From the NCBI RefSeq assembly GCF_009389715.1, contig NC_052399.1, forward strand, positions 21,321,045-21,385,044: a DNA stretch of 64,000 bases, written 5' to 3'. Shown here one piece after another: positions 24,701 through 36,455 of this stretch. A program made the translations under genes and the position numbers. This DNA comes from Phoenix dactylifera (taxonomy: Eukaryota > Streptophyta > Magnoliopsida > Arecales > Arecaceae). The notes beneath the pieces are model-generated. The model worked only from the letters and a program-made list of their open reading frames with translations. It was not told the DNA's origin and made no database searches. Each line of letters opens with the position of its first letter. The stretch's first letter is position 1.

Positions 24701-27700
24701 ACAAAGCAAAATTAAAAAAGATAGCATCTTGCTCGTGCAATCCATGTGGGCATGCTGGAGTGGAGACTCCAAGAGAAGAGCAAGGCCCATTGGAGTCAAA
24801 GTGCAGATATACTCAGGGGTGGAGTTGCTCCAAGAGCATTCTCGCTATACTAGTTATATATAGAGATGTTCTCCAACGTGTCTTGAAGTCCACTTAAATA
24901 TGAAGAACATTTCTTCATTTCTTCAGATTATGCTTTAGGTATCCTGCAATTCGTTTTTCTCTTCTTTAAACCAAAAACATCTTAAACAAGGACTGTTGTT
25001 TATCTGTACCTTAATTTATCTACCATATCTACCAGGCTGGCAAGCTTTCCACATGGTACAAGGATGTGTATCTCTGAACCTTGTATTTTCTAATCATTGT
25101 TCTTGACACAAACTAATACATAGTGCTAAAGGGTTGCACCCTACATTTCCAATCTAAAATTGTACCTACTCTTCCTGAATGGTCTTTATGTCTTCTAGTT
25201 GCACTGGAAGTCTTCTCCACAGAACTTTCCTTCCATTTCTTCATGAAGAACTGCTATCCTGATTTACAGATTCTGGATGTTGTTATCATAAAAATTCCTT
25301 TGGCATAAGAAAGAGGGTCAAAATTTAAGGTAACCCGTATCATATAAGCTTTTAACAATATTACCAACATACAAGGTTCCCGCAATACTGGCAGTATATG
25401 TTCAACACTTCAATTATGATGCTAATATGTAAATACAGTTACATACCCCCCTGTAATTTTACCATGAATCTTGAGGTTATTTTGTTTTTAATGTGTAAAG
25501 TGGTTATGTAAACTATTAAAGTTGGTTTGTATGAAAAAAAAACTCAAAACTATGTCCATGCACAAGTATAAAACTTTGAAAATTGGTCTATATATTAAAA
25601 TAAAAAACAAAAGAACTGAATTAAGTATATTTTCTTTGACTATAAGTTGCTAGTTTGAAATCTTTTTCACGGGCTTGCTTATTTTTCCATGTCATTGCAT
25701 GTCAAGTTTGGAAAAATAAGCTTAACATGCTGGCAGGCTTTGACCAGCATATGGATGGTATAATAGTTGAGGTTTGTAGGTGTTTCTTCCTATCAAACTT
25801 ATGTAGTCACCTTCTGTTCTCTCAAAGCGTAACTAGTTTTTTTTTTTCTTACAAAAATTATTTCACTTTATGTCAGAGGAAAATGGTTGAACAGCTACTT
25901 CTTGAACCTGATACAAGTTATGCAATCATCTGTGATAACCTAAAGAAGGTTTATCCTGGAAAGGATGGAAACCAGGATAAGTTTGCAGTTCAAGGTTTAT
26001 CTCTTGCCTTGCCACGTGGAGAATGCTTTGGGCTGCTTGGCCCTAATGGTGCTGGAAAGACAACCTTTATCAATATGGTTTGTAGCAAGAATTCCAATTT
26101 TACAGTTTAGCAATCAGATTTTTAAACTGCATCTGTTTTCACCAGTACAAACAGGGGAATCAAAAGATTAGTTCTAATATTCTCTATTTTCCCTACTAAT
26201 AAAACTTTGCTGATCCCAGATAAATGTTATATATACAGTGACCTATATATATTATTTATGTATTTAATTAAATGCAACTTGCAGATGATTGGTCTTATAG
26301 CACCCACATCCGGAAATGCATTTGTCCGGGGATTCAACATTCAGAATGATATGGATAAAATATACAGCAGCATGAGTGTGTGCCCACAGAATGAGTAAGA
26401 AATGTTCTACTTCCACACGACAAGAATTATACTGATAAAATGAAACTCACATGATTTACTATGATATAACTGATGAAACATGTCTTCTGATTCTTTTTTT
26501 CTTTTTTCTGATTAATGCAGCATGCTCTGGGAAATGTTGACAGGTAGGGAGCATCTATTGTTCTATGGTCGATTGAAGAACCTTAAAGGTTCTGCTTTAA
26601 TGCTTGTGAGTTTTTGTGGCACCTATCATACTCTTTGATTAATGTAGCATGTATATGGTGTAGCTTTCATATGCTATCCATCAGAGGATTAGCACATCCT
26701 GAAGCACATATATAGGGCTTTGCTCTCACTTGATGTCTTCTTTTCTTTCTATTTCCATTTAAATTGGGTTTTTTGGGGGTTTCAATTACTAGTAATCGCT
26801 AAATATTCCCCTTGATCCTGCTAGTATATGGTAATAAAGGGATACCATGAAGCACATCTCTACTTCATCCACCTTGTTGTCGCCCTATCCAGAGATTTCC
26901 TCAGCTACAATGCATTATTTTTAGATGATAAGAATGATTAACTAAGTCTATCTTTGGGCCATCAAGTTCTAACAAATGGTACCTACAGAGCTGCATTGCA
27001 CTTTGTTTAGTATTGACCATCCTCTAAGACCATATGCTCTACGATGATCTCCATAGTGCCAGTTTACTGATTTGGAGTATCTTTGTTATTTCTGCTAAGT
27101 TCCTGCTGCCTGACCATCAATTTATTTCATACCACGTGACATCTTATTGAATGTCAGCATTATCATATTTATCTACAACACGCTTCATAAGGCTGCAGGT
27201 AGGTATTGGTTGATCTCGGTACAATTGGTTCTCAAACCTTTCTGTTTTGATCCTATGCAATGTGAAGAGCATGTATTACAGCAAAGCTTAGGGAGCACCG
27301 AGCTCGCGTCCATCATGACCTGTTGCATTTTACAAAATGAAAAGAATGAAATAAAACTTGGCATGCATAAATAAGTCAGTTGCCTCTGAAATGATCATGT
27401 GCATTCATTTTCCATGATACTGTAGACTGTTGAAGAATCTTTAAAAAGTGTAAATTTGTTTCACGGTGGTGTTGCTGATAAACAAGTCAAGAAATACAGC
27501 GGTGGCATGAAAAGGAGGCTTAGCGTTGCCATCTCATTGATAGGGGATCCTGAGGTATGCTCCTAACCTATATGTTTCCTTGTTAATCAATATTCTACTT
27601 CATCCTTATTGGTGTATATGCGGCGAATATGCTAGGTTGTCTACATGGATGAGCCCAGTACTGGCCTAGATCCTGCTTCAAGAAAAAAGTTGTGGAATGT

Positions 27701-29842
27701 TTTGAAGCATGCAAAGCAGAACAGAGCAACTATTCTTACTAGTAATAATCACTGCTTAACCAGTATCCCCATTATGTATGCTAGTGTGAACATTTGATTT
27801 ATTATTTTTCTGTTAAGTTAGCTGTCTCTATTCAAGAATGTTACGTGGTTGTACCACGTCTGATCATAGTGGCTGGTGACACTATTAGATCAGCCTTTGA
27901 AGTTTGAGCACACATTTTCTAAGTTGTCTTTTTTGCTAATTTTTAGCACACTCGATGGAAGAGGCTGAGTTTCTATGTGATCGATTGGGAATCTTTGTAG
28001 ATGGCAGTCTTCAGTGCATAGGAAACCCAAGAGAGGTAATTTAACAAGTTTCATTGAAGTACTATTATGTCTATCAGATTACTTATCAGTTCATTAGATG
28101 TGAACTATGGCCTCCACATATACTTAGGTTATACTTGACAATGAATGATCCATATTTCTTTTCATTGGTAAATCAAAATTTGTTCCATCATGAAATAATG
28201 ATAATATTGGACACCATCAAAAACATTGTGAACCAGCCGATCAAGAAATTCACTTTTATTGACAAGCTCCAAATGCACCAGCTCCTCTTGTCTATCAGAT
28301 TACTTATCAGTTCATTAGATGTGAACTATGGCCTCCGCATAGACTCAGGTTATACCTGACAATGAATGATTCATATTTCTTTTCGTTGGTAGATCAACAA
28401 TTTGTTCCATCATGAAATAATTTGTGAACCAGCCGGTCAAGAAATTCGCTTTTATCGACAAGCTTCAAATGCACCAGCCCCTCTTGGCTAGCCTTTCGTA
28501 TATTCATGAGTAGCCCATCTTGCATGAATAATTTGAACCTTCATCTCAGAAATAGTACTGCTGGTACACCTAAGAATAATTTTCTATACACCAAATGACA
28601 GTTGATTGTAGCCACCCAGAGTATTGTTTGAGTTGCGCCTGCTAGGGTTTTCTACTTCTTCTCTTTGTGCAGGACTTGTCACTCTGAGCCAAAAAAGGAT
28701 GTTTATTTTGTTAAAAACAGAAAAAAAAAGGGGCTAGGAAAAGACTTAAATTGTTGAGAAGATAGCATCTTATCTAGCATATTCTCATCTGATCACAACC
28801 TTATAACACTTTACCTTGTTAAATGTGGTCTATATGTGCCAAAGCTGCCCTGAAAAACACAAGCTGCCATTGAACAATAACTACACACATGAAGAAAGAT
28901 AATAGGACTTGTCATTAACTATTTCCATCTCATGGCAGCAGAGGAAGCACTGCATAACCAGTGCAGTATTTTCCAGCATTGTGGATGACCATGATCAATA
29001 ATCTTTTCACAAATACTACACCAAGGAAAAACTATGTATCTAGGAATTGAAGCACCCAAACCCAAGTTTGTGAACAGAGGGCCGTGAAGATGAATGTGAC
29101 TCAACAAAGTGACAAAACACAAGAAGTAGGCCATGATTCATCCACCCAAATGCTTGCACCAACCTTGCTATATGTGTTATCGACTTCAGTAAGAACATCT
29201 AGTAGCATGTTACATTTCTTCATCACCTAACAAATAACAGGCATCTAAATAATCAGGGGCAGCAAACCCATCAAACAAAATGCTTATCAACGAAATATGC
29301 TTTGGCTCATGCAATCCTAAAAGAGATTAGGGATTAACAATTAACTTCATTTTCTTCCCTCCATACTATTCTATGTAATTGGTATTACACATATTATATA
29401 TATTGACTGGTGAGATAATGTCCAGAGCCAAGAAAATTATGTTCTGAAAACTTTTTGCTCAAAATGAAAATGAATAGTTAAACAGCGCATCAACAAAGCA
29501 GCATATAGAAAAGAAAATATCTTATGTGTGTTTTTGTGACAGCTGAAGGCCAGATATGGAGAGTCTTACATCTTTACAATGACAACATCTCCAGACGATG
29601 AACAAGAAGTGGAGAATTTAGTATTTACAGTGTCTCCTAATGCAAAGAAGATTTATCAGATATCAGGGACGCAGAAATTCGAATTGCCAAAGCAAGAAGT
29701 TAGAATTGCTGATGTCTTCTCAGCTGTTGGTAACTTTAAGAGCAAAGTCAGTGTACGGGCATGGGGTTTAGCTGATACAACCATGGAAGATGTCTTCATA
29801 AAGGTTGCAAAAAGAGCAGAATTGTTTGATAAGTTGTCATGA
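12647..29842 (+). CDS. ABC transporter A family, half-size (ABCA2/ABCA7-like)
   Basis: Eighteen exons join with consistent phase to 953 residues: 12647-12733, 14160-14541, 14631-14710, 14849-14993, 15641-15760, 15871-15998, 17914-18072, 22956-23118, 23200-23325, 23426-23509, 23641-24008, 25877-26077, 26285-26394, 26521-26605, 27426-27554, 27636-27741, 27947-28035, 29543-29842. Arabidopsis half-size ABCA proteins are of similar length. Layout: one N-terminal membrane segment near residues 36-56; a large Cys-rich extracytoplasmic loop ([14 protein letters not shown]); a membrane block of about residues 340-560; then one nucleotide-binding domain. That domain has Walker [10 protein letters not shown] (669-677), signature [10 protein letters not shown] (from 770), Walker B/D-loop [13 protein letters not shown] (from 790), H-loop His826, and the ABCA C-terminal tail. 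It would act as a dimer in a membrane, probably moving lipids (family knowledge); the substrate is unknown. No frameshift or missing motif is seen. Introns total about 14 kb; the largest (18073-22955) holds several repeats. Confidence 0.95.
12769..12811. repeat. Poly-C followed by (CA)n
   Basis: About 30 C residues followed by CA repeats, a few dozen bases into intron 1 of the ABCA gene. The run is polymorphism-prone and hard to sequence. Confidence 0.9.
16560..16866. repeat. CGGTACCG-rich dispersed repeat, copy 1
   Basis: Lies in ABCA intron 6 (15999-17913). Contains GGTCGGTGGAACC, CCGTATCGGCGG, CGGTATAGATCCGTACCG and GGTACTGGTTCCG in inverted arrangement around a purine-rich then C/T-rich core. 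Related motifs recur at 18711-19199 and 19680-19945. No target duplication was established for this copy. Confidence 0.45.
18256..18465 (+). mobile_element. Au-type SINE (tRNA-derived), with repeated A-box segment
   Basis: The tRNA-like head has A-box-like GGTGCAATGGTAAAATGC and B-box-like GATTTGAGTCCTGG. The body includes CTTTGTGCAAAAAATGCC and TGTATAATAGCCCTTTTGG, matching the order of parts in the plant Au SINE family as I know it. The segment GTGCAATGGTAAAA-CGCTTGG is present as two near-identical units followed by a third shorter one (GTGCAATGGCAT), about 28 bp apart. It lies in ABCA intron 7. No clear target duplication was found. Confidence 0.7.
18711..19199. mobile_element. MITE with AAGGNTTGTNGAACC ends (489 bp)
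   Basis: The left end AAGGTTTGTCGAACC and right end (inverted) AAGGATTGTTGAACC match at 13 of 15 positions. Direct repeats GTTTTGAACT flank it at 18701-18710 and 19200-19209, a perfect 10 bp. A 9-10 bp duplication fits a Mutator-like element. The interior is rich in GGTTCGG/CCGAACC motifs at both ends and AT-rich in the middle. It lies in ABCA intron 7. Confidence 0.7.
19680..19945. repeat. GGTAC/CGGTATG-rich dispersed repeat
   Basis: Contains TTGGTACCGAATATT, ACACCTCGGTATGGGTCAG and CTGTACCGACCC, and ends in ACGACGATCCTTG, which resembles the end of the neighbouring MITE. It is probably a diverged member of the same family; its boundaries are approximate. Confidence 0.4.
21370..21605. repeat. 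Dispersed repeat shared with 56.1-56.8 kb
   Basis: Carries CTGATACCATTTATAGCAAC, then GAGTTCCTTAGTGTTGTATA and GATGTGGGACTAACACATGC. The same order of motifs recurs, diverged, in the tandem array at 56095-56770. Its class is unknown, perhaps a retroelement remnant. It lies in ABCA intron 7. Confidence 0.6.
22137..22386. repeat. Perfect 125-bp tandem duplication
   Basis: Bases 22137-22261 and 22262-22386 are identical as far as I can read. The complete identity implies a recent event, or an assembly artefact. It lies in ABCA intron 7. Confidence 0.95.
28071..28487. repeat. 221-bp tandem duplication in last ABCA intron
   Basis: CTATCAGATTACTTATCAG begins both copies (28071 and 28292). The second copy has about a dozen substitutions and a deletion of roughly 26 bases around 28415, so it is older than the 125-bp duplication. 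The paralogous intron upstream (920-1123) is only 204 bases and lacks it. Confidence 0.9.
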
Positions 29843-32800
29843 GTGGTTCATATTTTCTCCACTGTACATTAGGACAATGTTGATTGTATATATATATATA
29901 ACATCAGTGTTGATCCGAAGGACAATGTGGATTCAGTTCTTATTGTGTATTTATGTCCAAATTACAGCATCCAATTAACTGTTTGCTGGTTCATATGACA
30001 TTATGCCATTCTATATATATCGTGAACTAGTACAGATTTGCATTTTTCAGTTTCCATTCTGGAAATTGTTAATACCTAAATGGGGAACCAAACAAGCAGC
30101 ATCAGTGCATTAGTTAGAGTTTTGACATGAGCATTATGCTTTGATGGCATAAAGTATTCCCTTATGGTGTCATGCTGCTGTGAAAACGCGCCGTGTAAGG
30201 TTTACTTGTCTCTTTGTAGCATATGGGGTTTTGCTAGTTGCATTATAATCTCTACTTGCATGTAGAAACTTATTTAGGATTGGAGAACTTGCTTGACATG
30301 TCATGTTTTCCCCTTGAGAACAAGAACAAGGAAGCCTGGTAGGAATCTGGTGAAGGGATAAAGGTAGGAATATTAAAAATCACATGTGATGTTTAGTCCC
30401 ACAAAGAATAACTAGTGAGAGGAAAAATGGTTGATATTGATAATTAAACTCAAAATTTAACAGCTTGAGCTTTTAAGTTGAATTGGTTTCCAACATGTAT
30501 GCAATCAATTTTTCGTCTATTTTTACCTCTTCATGTATAATAAACTGGCATTGTTTCATAACAATAAATATAAAACAATGTAAAAACAGTTATTGGTAAA
30601 TGCACATCTCTTTGTTTCTTCCATGATCCCTACCTCTAAGAACTGCATGCCAATATTAGTCAGCTTTAACATCTCCTCCAAATGGTGAAGGTTCTATATC
30701 TGAATCTTAAGAGGTGTTACGTTACACACAATTAATTGTTGCAACATTCCTTTGAAAATTTTACTGGTGTTTCCGCAATGAATCTCAGAAAGAGAGTGAC
30801 ACAGATTTCAATGACATCCTAAATTATCACATTTTGATCCTTGCCATTTCCAAAGTTTCAAAAGAAAAATTCTCCTGACACTGGTAAAAGATTCTCTGTA
30901 TGCTGAATCACAAGTTGCACGCTGCAAGCAGAATAACGATGCTTTGATAACATTCTACGTACAGGCTGCCAATCAAGAGAACAGTAGGAGAAATACAATT
31001 ATACAAATCAAATATAAGGTTTTCTGTCTGATATCTTAGTGCCGTGTTAGCATCAGAACTTGAAGAAACGGCCAAGCAACGAACTTCTCATATCTGCTAA
31101 TGTTAGAGGTTGGCATCATTGTTATTTAGTCTATGCTGTTAAGTTTAAAATAACAATCTCCAATTTGCGAATTGAATTCCATAGTTATATGCATGCTAGC
31201 GGTGTTCCCACTTTTTTATTACAAGTCAAACAGTTTGCTCTTCTAAATGCTAATTACAATAATATAATTAGCGAAGTATTAGTTGTCTTGGAGCTCCTGG
31301 TGTACAATTGGGGTCCAGCAACGAGCATAGGCTATAAAAATTGGATTATTGTTTGCTGGTCTTTTTCAAAATCAAAAAAAAAAAAAAAAATTCAATAATT
31401 TTTTTTAACACCAAACATAGTAATGGGCCGTTGTTGGAAATCTTCTGGCTATTATAATAGTATTGTTACTAACTTGGAAGCGATCCCGGTTCCAATTCTG
31501 GGAATATTATTATTATTATTTATTATTTATATATTTAAATACAGAGGAAAAAAAAGAGAAAAGGATGGTGATGGTGATGGTGAGAGATAGGGTGGCCTTC
31601 AAGGCCAAGCATGTATTTAGAGGGACTAACAGGGCTGCGAATTAGGTGGCTGCCTACGTAGCTAGTCATTCTGAAAGCATCATGTAGGCCGGAGAGGGAG
31701 AGTTGCTTCGGACACTTTGTGACCTTTTTTTTTCTGACTTTATTGGGTGTATTTATATTCGGTACGAAATATTTGTCTTAGCAAAAAAAAAAACTCAAAA
31801 AAAGAGAAAGATAAGGAGAAGCATAACCATAAATTATAATTACACCACATCTCTGCCCTTTATCATCAAAAAATAATAAAAAATAATTATTCTGTATCTA
31901 TTGACCCGTATGGAAAATCGCTCCAAAGAAGATCCTATTCCTTGTGATTCTATGGTTTATCTCTATCTCGACAAAAAAAAGAAAGGAGGAGATGGCTCCT
32001 GGAGTTGGCGAGAGGGCCGATAGAGAATTTGATCCAACAAACTTTATTTAGATAGGGAATTGGATTTCTTCTTAGTTGTAAGAGTATGTATGTAAAATGT
32101 TGGAAGTCGAATTACTTGGGACCTGCCCTGCTTGTAATGTGCCATTGACATGCCACTATATCAATGCTTTGGCGAGTTTGAGCTTACCTATGGTCCGCCA
32201 AAATATTGATGCAGCAAAGTGGCTCCATTATGCAAGCTAGTCGCGCGTAACAAATTAGTGACATTAGGAGTATAATTGAGATGATTGAGCTTGGACCTGA
32301 TCAAGCTTGGTTTGAAATTAATTTGATCTTAACTTTAAGATCAAGCTTGATTTGTTCACGATTATGCTGGGCTTAATTGATAAGATCGATAATTCTAAAT
32401 TGGCTTGAGATCAATTCCAGCTTCAAGCTTTGGTTACAGTTTGATTTTTAAGTTTAATTCAAGCTTGGTCCTAACATTTAATCGATTTGAAGTAAGAAAA
32501 GAATAAAGATACTAAATAAAGCCTTGTTCCAATGATCAATTATCACATAATATATACATAATATAAATATATTCGAGTCATATTGCACAGAGCTTGATCA
32601 AACCTAATCATTTTCTTTTTGATCACTTGGCTTGAAATTAATTTGGAGCCAGCTTTGCGTTCAAGCGCGATTTATCAAACACTGAATCAGACTTGGCTCA
32701 CCCCTGTCATGTTTCTATAGGGAGAACCAAAAATAAAAAAAAATTAAAAAAATAAATCGTCCCACAAGGTACGGCACTCCTTAATCCGACGGTTTTGATT

Positions 32801-33060
32801 GGTGTATCCATAAAAGGTAAGGAAGAGTTTGAAACACAGTAAAATTAGGATTTCCATAGCAGATATGGACAAAGTTTAGATAAGCGGTTAAGCACTATGA
32901 TTTATAGGATTTGGATCTCTTTTTACCCCCAAGAATCCGGTTTGCCAACTGCCACCTTCCATAAAGGACGTTTGGAGACTTATCAAAAGCTGGGAGGAGT
33001 AGGAGATTCGACTCCGAGTCCGCTTATTCCCCGAAATCGACGCCTTCGGACTCTCGGAGA
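29843..33060. other. Intergenic, no gene seen
   Basis: 3' flank of the ABCA gene followed by AT-rich DNA with a poly-A tract near 31374-31390. I found no coding exons or RNA genes. A GAGCTTG-rich dispersed repeat lies at 32280-32710. Confidence 0.5.
32280..32710. repeat. Dispersed AAGCTTG-rich repeat, copy 1
   Basis: Motifs GAGCTTGGACCTGATCAAGC, TTTGAAATTAATTTGATC and CAAGCTTGATTTGTTCA flank an AT-rich middle; the end reads TTGGCTCACCCCTG. The same layout recurs at 49860-50450. It is probably a non-autonomous DNA transposon, but terminal repeats are not clean. Confidence 0.5.
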
Positions 33061-34107
33061 TCAGAACTTTATATCCCCTTGTATCATACGGTTTGGTTTA
33101 TTCCTTCTCTCTGCTCTCTTTCTGACCTCTCCACTGCCAGGGTTTCTTAGCTCGAGCTTCTGCTACCTCGTCAAGGAAGAACCAGAAACAAAAGGATTCT
33201 TCTCTGGTTTTTTTTTCCGTTTCTATCTTGTTCTCGGAGTGAGAGCGAGAACGTTCCCAGGGAGCTTTCTGGCTTGAGAACGTTATAAAGTTTTCTCTTT
33301 CTCCATCCGTGCTGCCATCGTTTAGCTGCGTGAAGAGCTTCTGCTAGTGTTTGTTTGTCCTCAACACCAGATCACTTGGTTTCCTGTCATGATTTGAAGT
33401 TGAAGATTATAAAGGTCGTACCTAAGAGCTATCTTGTGACTGCAAGAAGAGGCCACCCGTGGAGAGGTTGCAACTGAGGTAATCTCTGCTAACTTTTCTT
33501 TTAGATCTCTGAAATACATGGCGTAAGAAGAGCGGGTCTGCTACATTTGGCATTGCTTTTTTTCCTCAAAAAACGTAGTTTTCTGTAACTTCGAAGCTTC
33601 TGAGAAAGTGCTTTAGAAAGCGCTTTTTTCAGTTGCCTGGTGTTTTTTGGTAGTAGATTGTCAATGTTTATTTGGTGTCCATAGGGTTGAATTGTGTCAA
33701 TAAGATTGAATCACACTGTTGTAGCTAGCCAGGCTTAATCTTCGTGTGTAGATAAAAGACGCGGTAAGACCATTGTTGGGTGCATGATAAGGTTGATTTA
33801 AATTTGACTTTGCGCAGTTCATTCAAAACCTCCAATTTGTTTGTTCTTTAGCAAGACGCACTCATTATTTTTCGTGTTTCATGCATAAGTTTCAATCAAC
33901 CCAAAGAAGCAACCTCTTAACATTTCGAAAAAAAAACCATCAGGAATTGTTTTTCAAGCAATTCCAAACATGCCCGCTGCTTTTACTCGCAGTTTTTACA
34001 AGCTGATATTGTTCCTCTCCTGTAGATTTGTGGCTGCATGGTACTGAAAACTGATTATCTAGGGAAAGGTGTACTAAATCATTTTCTTACAATTCTTTGC
34101 TTCTTAG
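33061..34107 (+). promoter_or_regulatory. Promoter and 5' leader of the C2H2 gene, with a leader intron
   Basis: A TTTATATC element at 33068 can serve as TATA box. A GT donor at 33479 (CAACTGAG|GTAATC) and a polypyrimidine AG ending at 34107 (TTGCTTCTTAG) define a 629-base intron in the leader. The start codon is the first three bases of the second exon. Splice sites are inferred from consensus only. Confidence 0.5.
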
Positions 34108-35421
34108 ATGGGTGACGGAAGTGATTTTGAAAAGCTGACGGTAAAAGCTCTGCTGCGGAGGAAATTAAAGCATCGAAAGATTAAATACCACGACGGAGAT
34201 GTAGCGTGTGATACTCTATCTTCACCCCGGAGTTTAACAGCCTTAGATTGTCAGGTGAAAGCTCGGAGCGACACTGAAGAAGATGGAATTATTGGAAGCC
34301 CAGAGGCTGGTGCTGAATCGAAACAGCAGTCTAGTGATGGATTTCCTCCGAGCACTAAAGTGAGTATTGCCGATCATAAAGCAGTCTCTCATAATCTCGG
34401 AAAAAGGAAACATATGGATGATGATGCCACTTGCAAGCTTTGTGGGAAGAACTTTTCATCGATGAAGGCATTGTATGGTCATATGAGAAGCCATGAGAGA
34501 AACTGGAGAGGACTGACTCCACCACCGGAAGGGAACACACTGGTGCCGATACCAGCTGCTAATTTCAACAGCTGCAATATAGTTTCGTCAGCATTGAAGT
34601 GGTACGCGAACGCAAATAGAAGTAGGAAAGCCAAAGCAGCTGCCAATCCCAGGATTGAAGAAGAGTCGGAGGATCCATTGATCAATGCTGCCAAGAATCT
34701 TATGTTTTTGGCCAATGGGGGTTTCTCTCTGGATTCAACCCCAGCAAGGCAGCAACAAAATAGGAACTCTGTACCATATGATTTAAAAGCGATGAACAAT
34801 GAGGACGATCTGAAAATCAGCACTACTGCACAAATGGATGTAGATAAGACTGAAAAGAGCTCGAATCAAAACATTAATAGTTCGGTGATCGACTGCAATG
34901 AAACAGTGGACATGTCGAGCGAGAAGCCAACGAAGAAGAAAGATGATTTGGAAGTAGTGACCGAGTTGGCCGGAGACCAGAAGCAGTATTTGTGCACCGC
35001 CTGCAACAAGTCATTCTCCACTCACCAAGCACTCGGGGGTCATACAGCCAGCCACAACAAAAGCAAGAGCAATGCAGGAGTTGAAGAAGCAAAGCTAGCA
35101 CAAGCTGAAGGTAATTTGATTGGCCAAAGTGGTGGTTCGGCCATGAAAGTCTCCGAGCATCGGTGCAAGATCTGCGGCCTGGTATTCCCAACGGGGCAGG
35201 CTCTTGGTGGGCACATGCGGAAGCATTGGACGGGTCCCGAAAATATTGCTGCACCCTCGTCATCAGAGAATGCTAGAAAAGCAAACCAACCTTCCTCATC
35301 ATCAGAGAAAGCTACAAAAGCAAACCAACCCTCATCATCATCAGAGAATGCTCCAAAGGCAGAACGTCGTTATCTAGATATCGATATCAATGAGCCTGCA
35401 CCGCCCGAAGACGCCGAATAG
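34108..35421 (+). CDS. C2H2 zinc-finger protein, ZAT-like, three fingers
   Basis: A single 437-codon coding exon, probably a nuclear transcriptional regulator. The three fingers are Cys109/Cys112/His125/His129 with variant KALYGH, Cys296/Cys299/His312/His316 with QALGGH, and Cys353/Cys356/His369/His373 with QALGGH. QALGGH is the plant-specific DNA-contact motif. Between fingers 1 and 2 lies a 166-residue linker with a basic patch (NRSRKAKAAAN) and acidic stretches. A basic cluster near residues 17-27 could be a nuclear signal. The C-terminus LDIDINEPAP resembles a weak EAR-type (DLNxxP) repression motif, which suggests a repressor, as in many ZAT proteins (inference). Just before it are three near-identical 12-13 residue Ser-rich repeats. 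The start is the first in-frame ATG, directly after a good splice acceptor. A possible AATAAA lies at 35755. Confidence 0.93.
   Translation: MGDGSDFEKLTVKALLRRKLKHRKIKYHDGDVACDTLSSPRSLTALDCQVKARSDTEEDGIIGSPEAGAESKQQSSDGFPPSTKVSIADHKAVSHNLGKRKHMDDDATCKLCGKNFSSMKALYGHMRSHERNWRGLTPPPEGNTLVPIPAANFNSCNIVSSALKWYANANRSRKAKAAANPRIEEESEDPLINAAKNLMFLANGGFSLDSTPARQQQNRNSVPYDLKAMNNEDDLKISTTAQMDVDKTEKSSNQNINSSVIDCNETVDMSSEKPTKKKDDLEVVTELAGDQKQYLCTACNKSFSTHQALGGHTASHNKSKSNAGVEEAKLAQAEGNLIGQSGGSAMKVSEHRCKICGLVFPTGQALGGHMRKHWTGPENIAAPSSSENARKANQPSSSSEKATKANQPSSSSENAPKAERRYLDIDINEPAPPEDAE
35254..35367 (+). repeat. In-frame triplicated Ser-rich segment of the C2H2 gene
   Basis: Units encode PSSSENARKANQ, PSSSSEKATKANQ and PSSSSENAPKAER (residues 383-394, 395-407, 408-420). 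Length differences are whole codons, so the frame is kept. It forms a flexible linker between finger 3 and the C-terminal EAR-like motif. Confidence 0.85.
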
Positions 35422-36415
35422 CTCGCAGGACGTTGGCTTAGAGGAAAGACGGAAGTGTGCATTGCCGGTTCAAGTTACAAATAAGTCAAAAAAAAAAAAA
35501 AATCTGTGATTGAATTATTTAGACATGTAGAAATTATGTTGCTGTTAGAGTATTAGACAATAAGAGAGGACTGAAGCTTGTTTTGGATTACTAAATTTTG
35601 TTGGTTTCTCTTCCATAGTCCTGGTTTCTTTCTTTAGTTGTGACGATTTTTTATGTCCCTGAGGATGGTGGAAAGGTCAATTGAAGCCTTCTCCTTCTAT
35701 CTACCTATGATATATGAAATCCACACTTCTGTTGTGTTTTTAGAATTGGTTATGAATAAACTCAGGCATATTCCTTTGAGGCCTGCTTTTGCTCCCTTGC
35801 TCTTGAACTTGCCCTTAGGTATGGTATGGTGGCCGCAGCTCCAACATTATCATCTACACAGCGTATGTGCGGGAATTGTTCTATAAAATGCCATCATGGA
35901 GCATCGGACTTATTGTGCGTGCTTTGTCTCGGCGTGGTTAGCTTGATGAAGTCGCCATGGTAGGCATCCTCTCTGCGTACACCAACACGAGCATATTCAA
36001 GCTCGGTGAGATCCTCCAAGAAGACGGATAGATCCACGCCCGTGCTCCTAAATCTGGTGCTGGCTTTAACATCCTCGTTTGCAACTCGTGCGCACGAGTC
36101 GTTTGGTAAAATGCCAAAAAAAAGACAATAGCTTTGGCGGCCATGATTGACAGGTCTAATCTGAAGAGAGTAAAATAGAGAGAAACAGTGCCCTAAAGTG
36201 ATAATTATAGAGGACTGGCTACAAAGAGGCAGCTCAGTTCGCGGTCCGTACACATTGCTGGCTCTAAAAGTTATACATTCTCTAGCATATTATCAAATAT
36301 CAAGAGAAAAAAAGTATCTATGCGCGCATGGGTATGCCCGTAACCGAGTCGCTCATCAGGTGGACGATGTCCGTTGTCTCATGCCCAAAGGCTCGACATG
36401 GAAGACTTTTTATTC

Positions 36416-36455
<40 letters not shown>

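Noticed and set aside
32897..33277. 126-codon frame upstream of the C2H2 gene
   Set aside because: Overlaps the probable promoter and leader, has no recognisable domain, and the C2H2 gene explains the transcript better.
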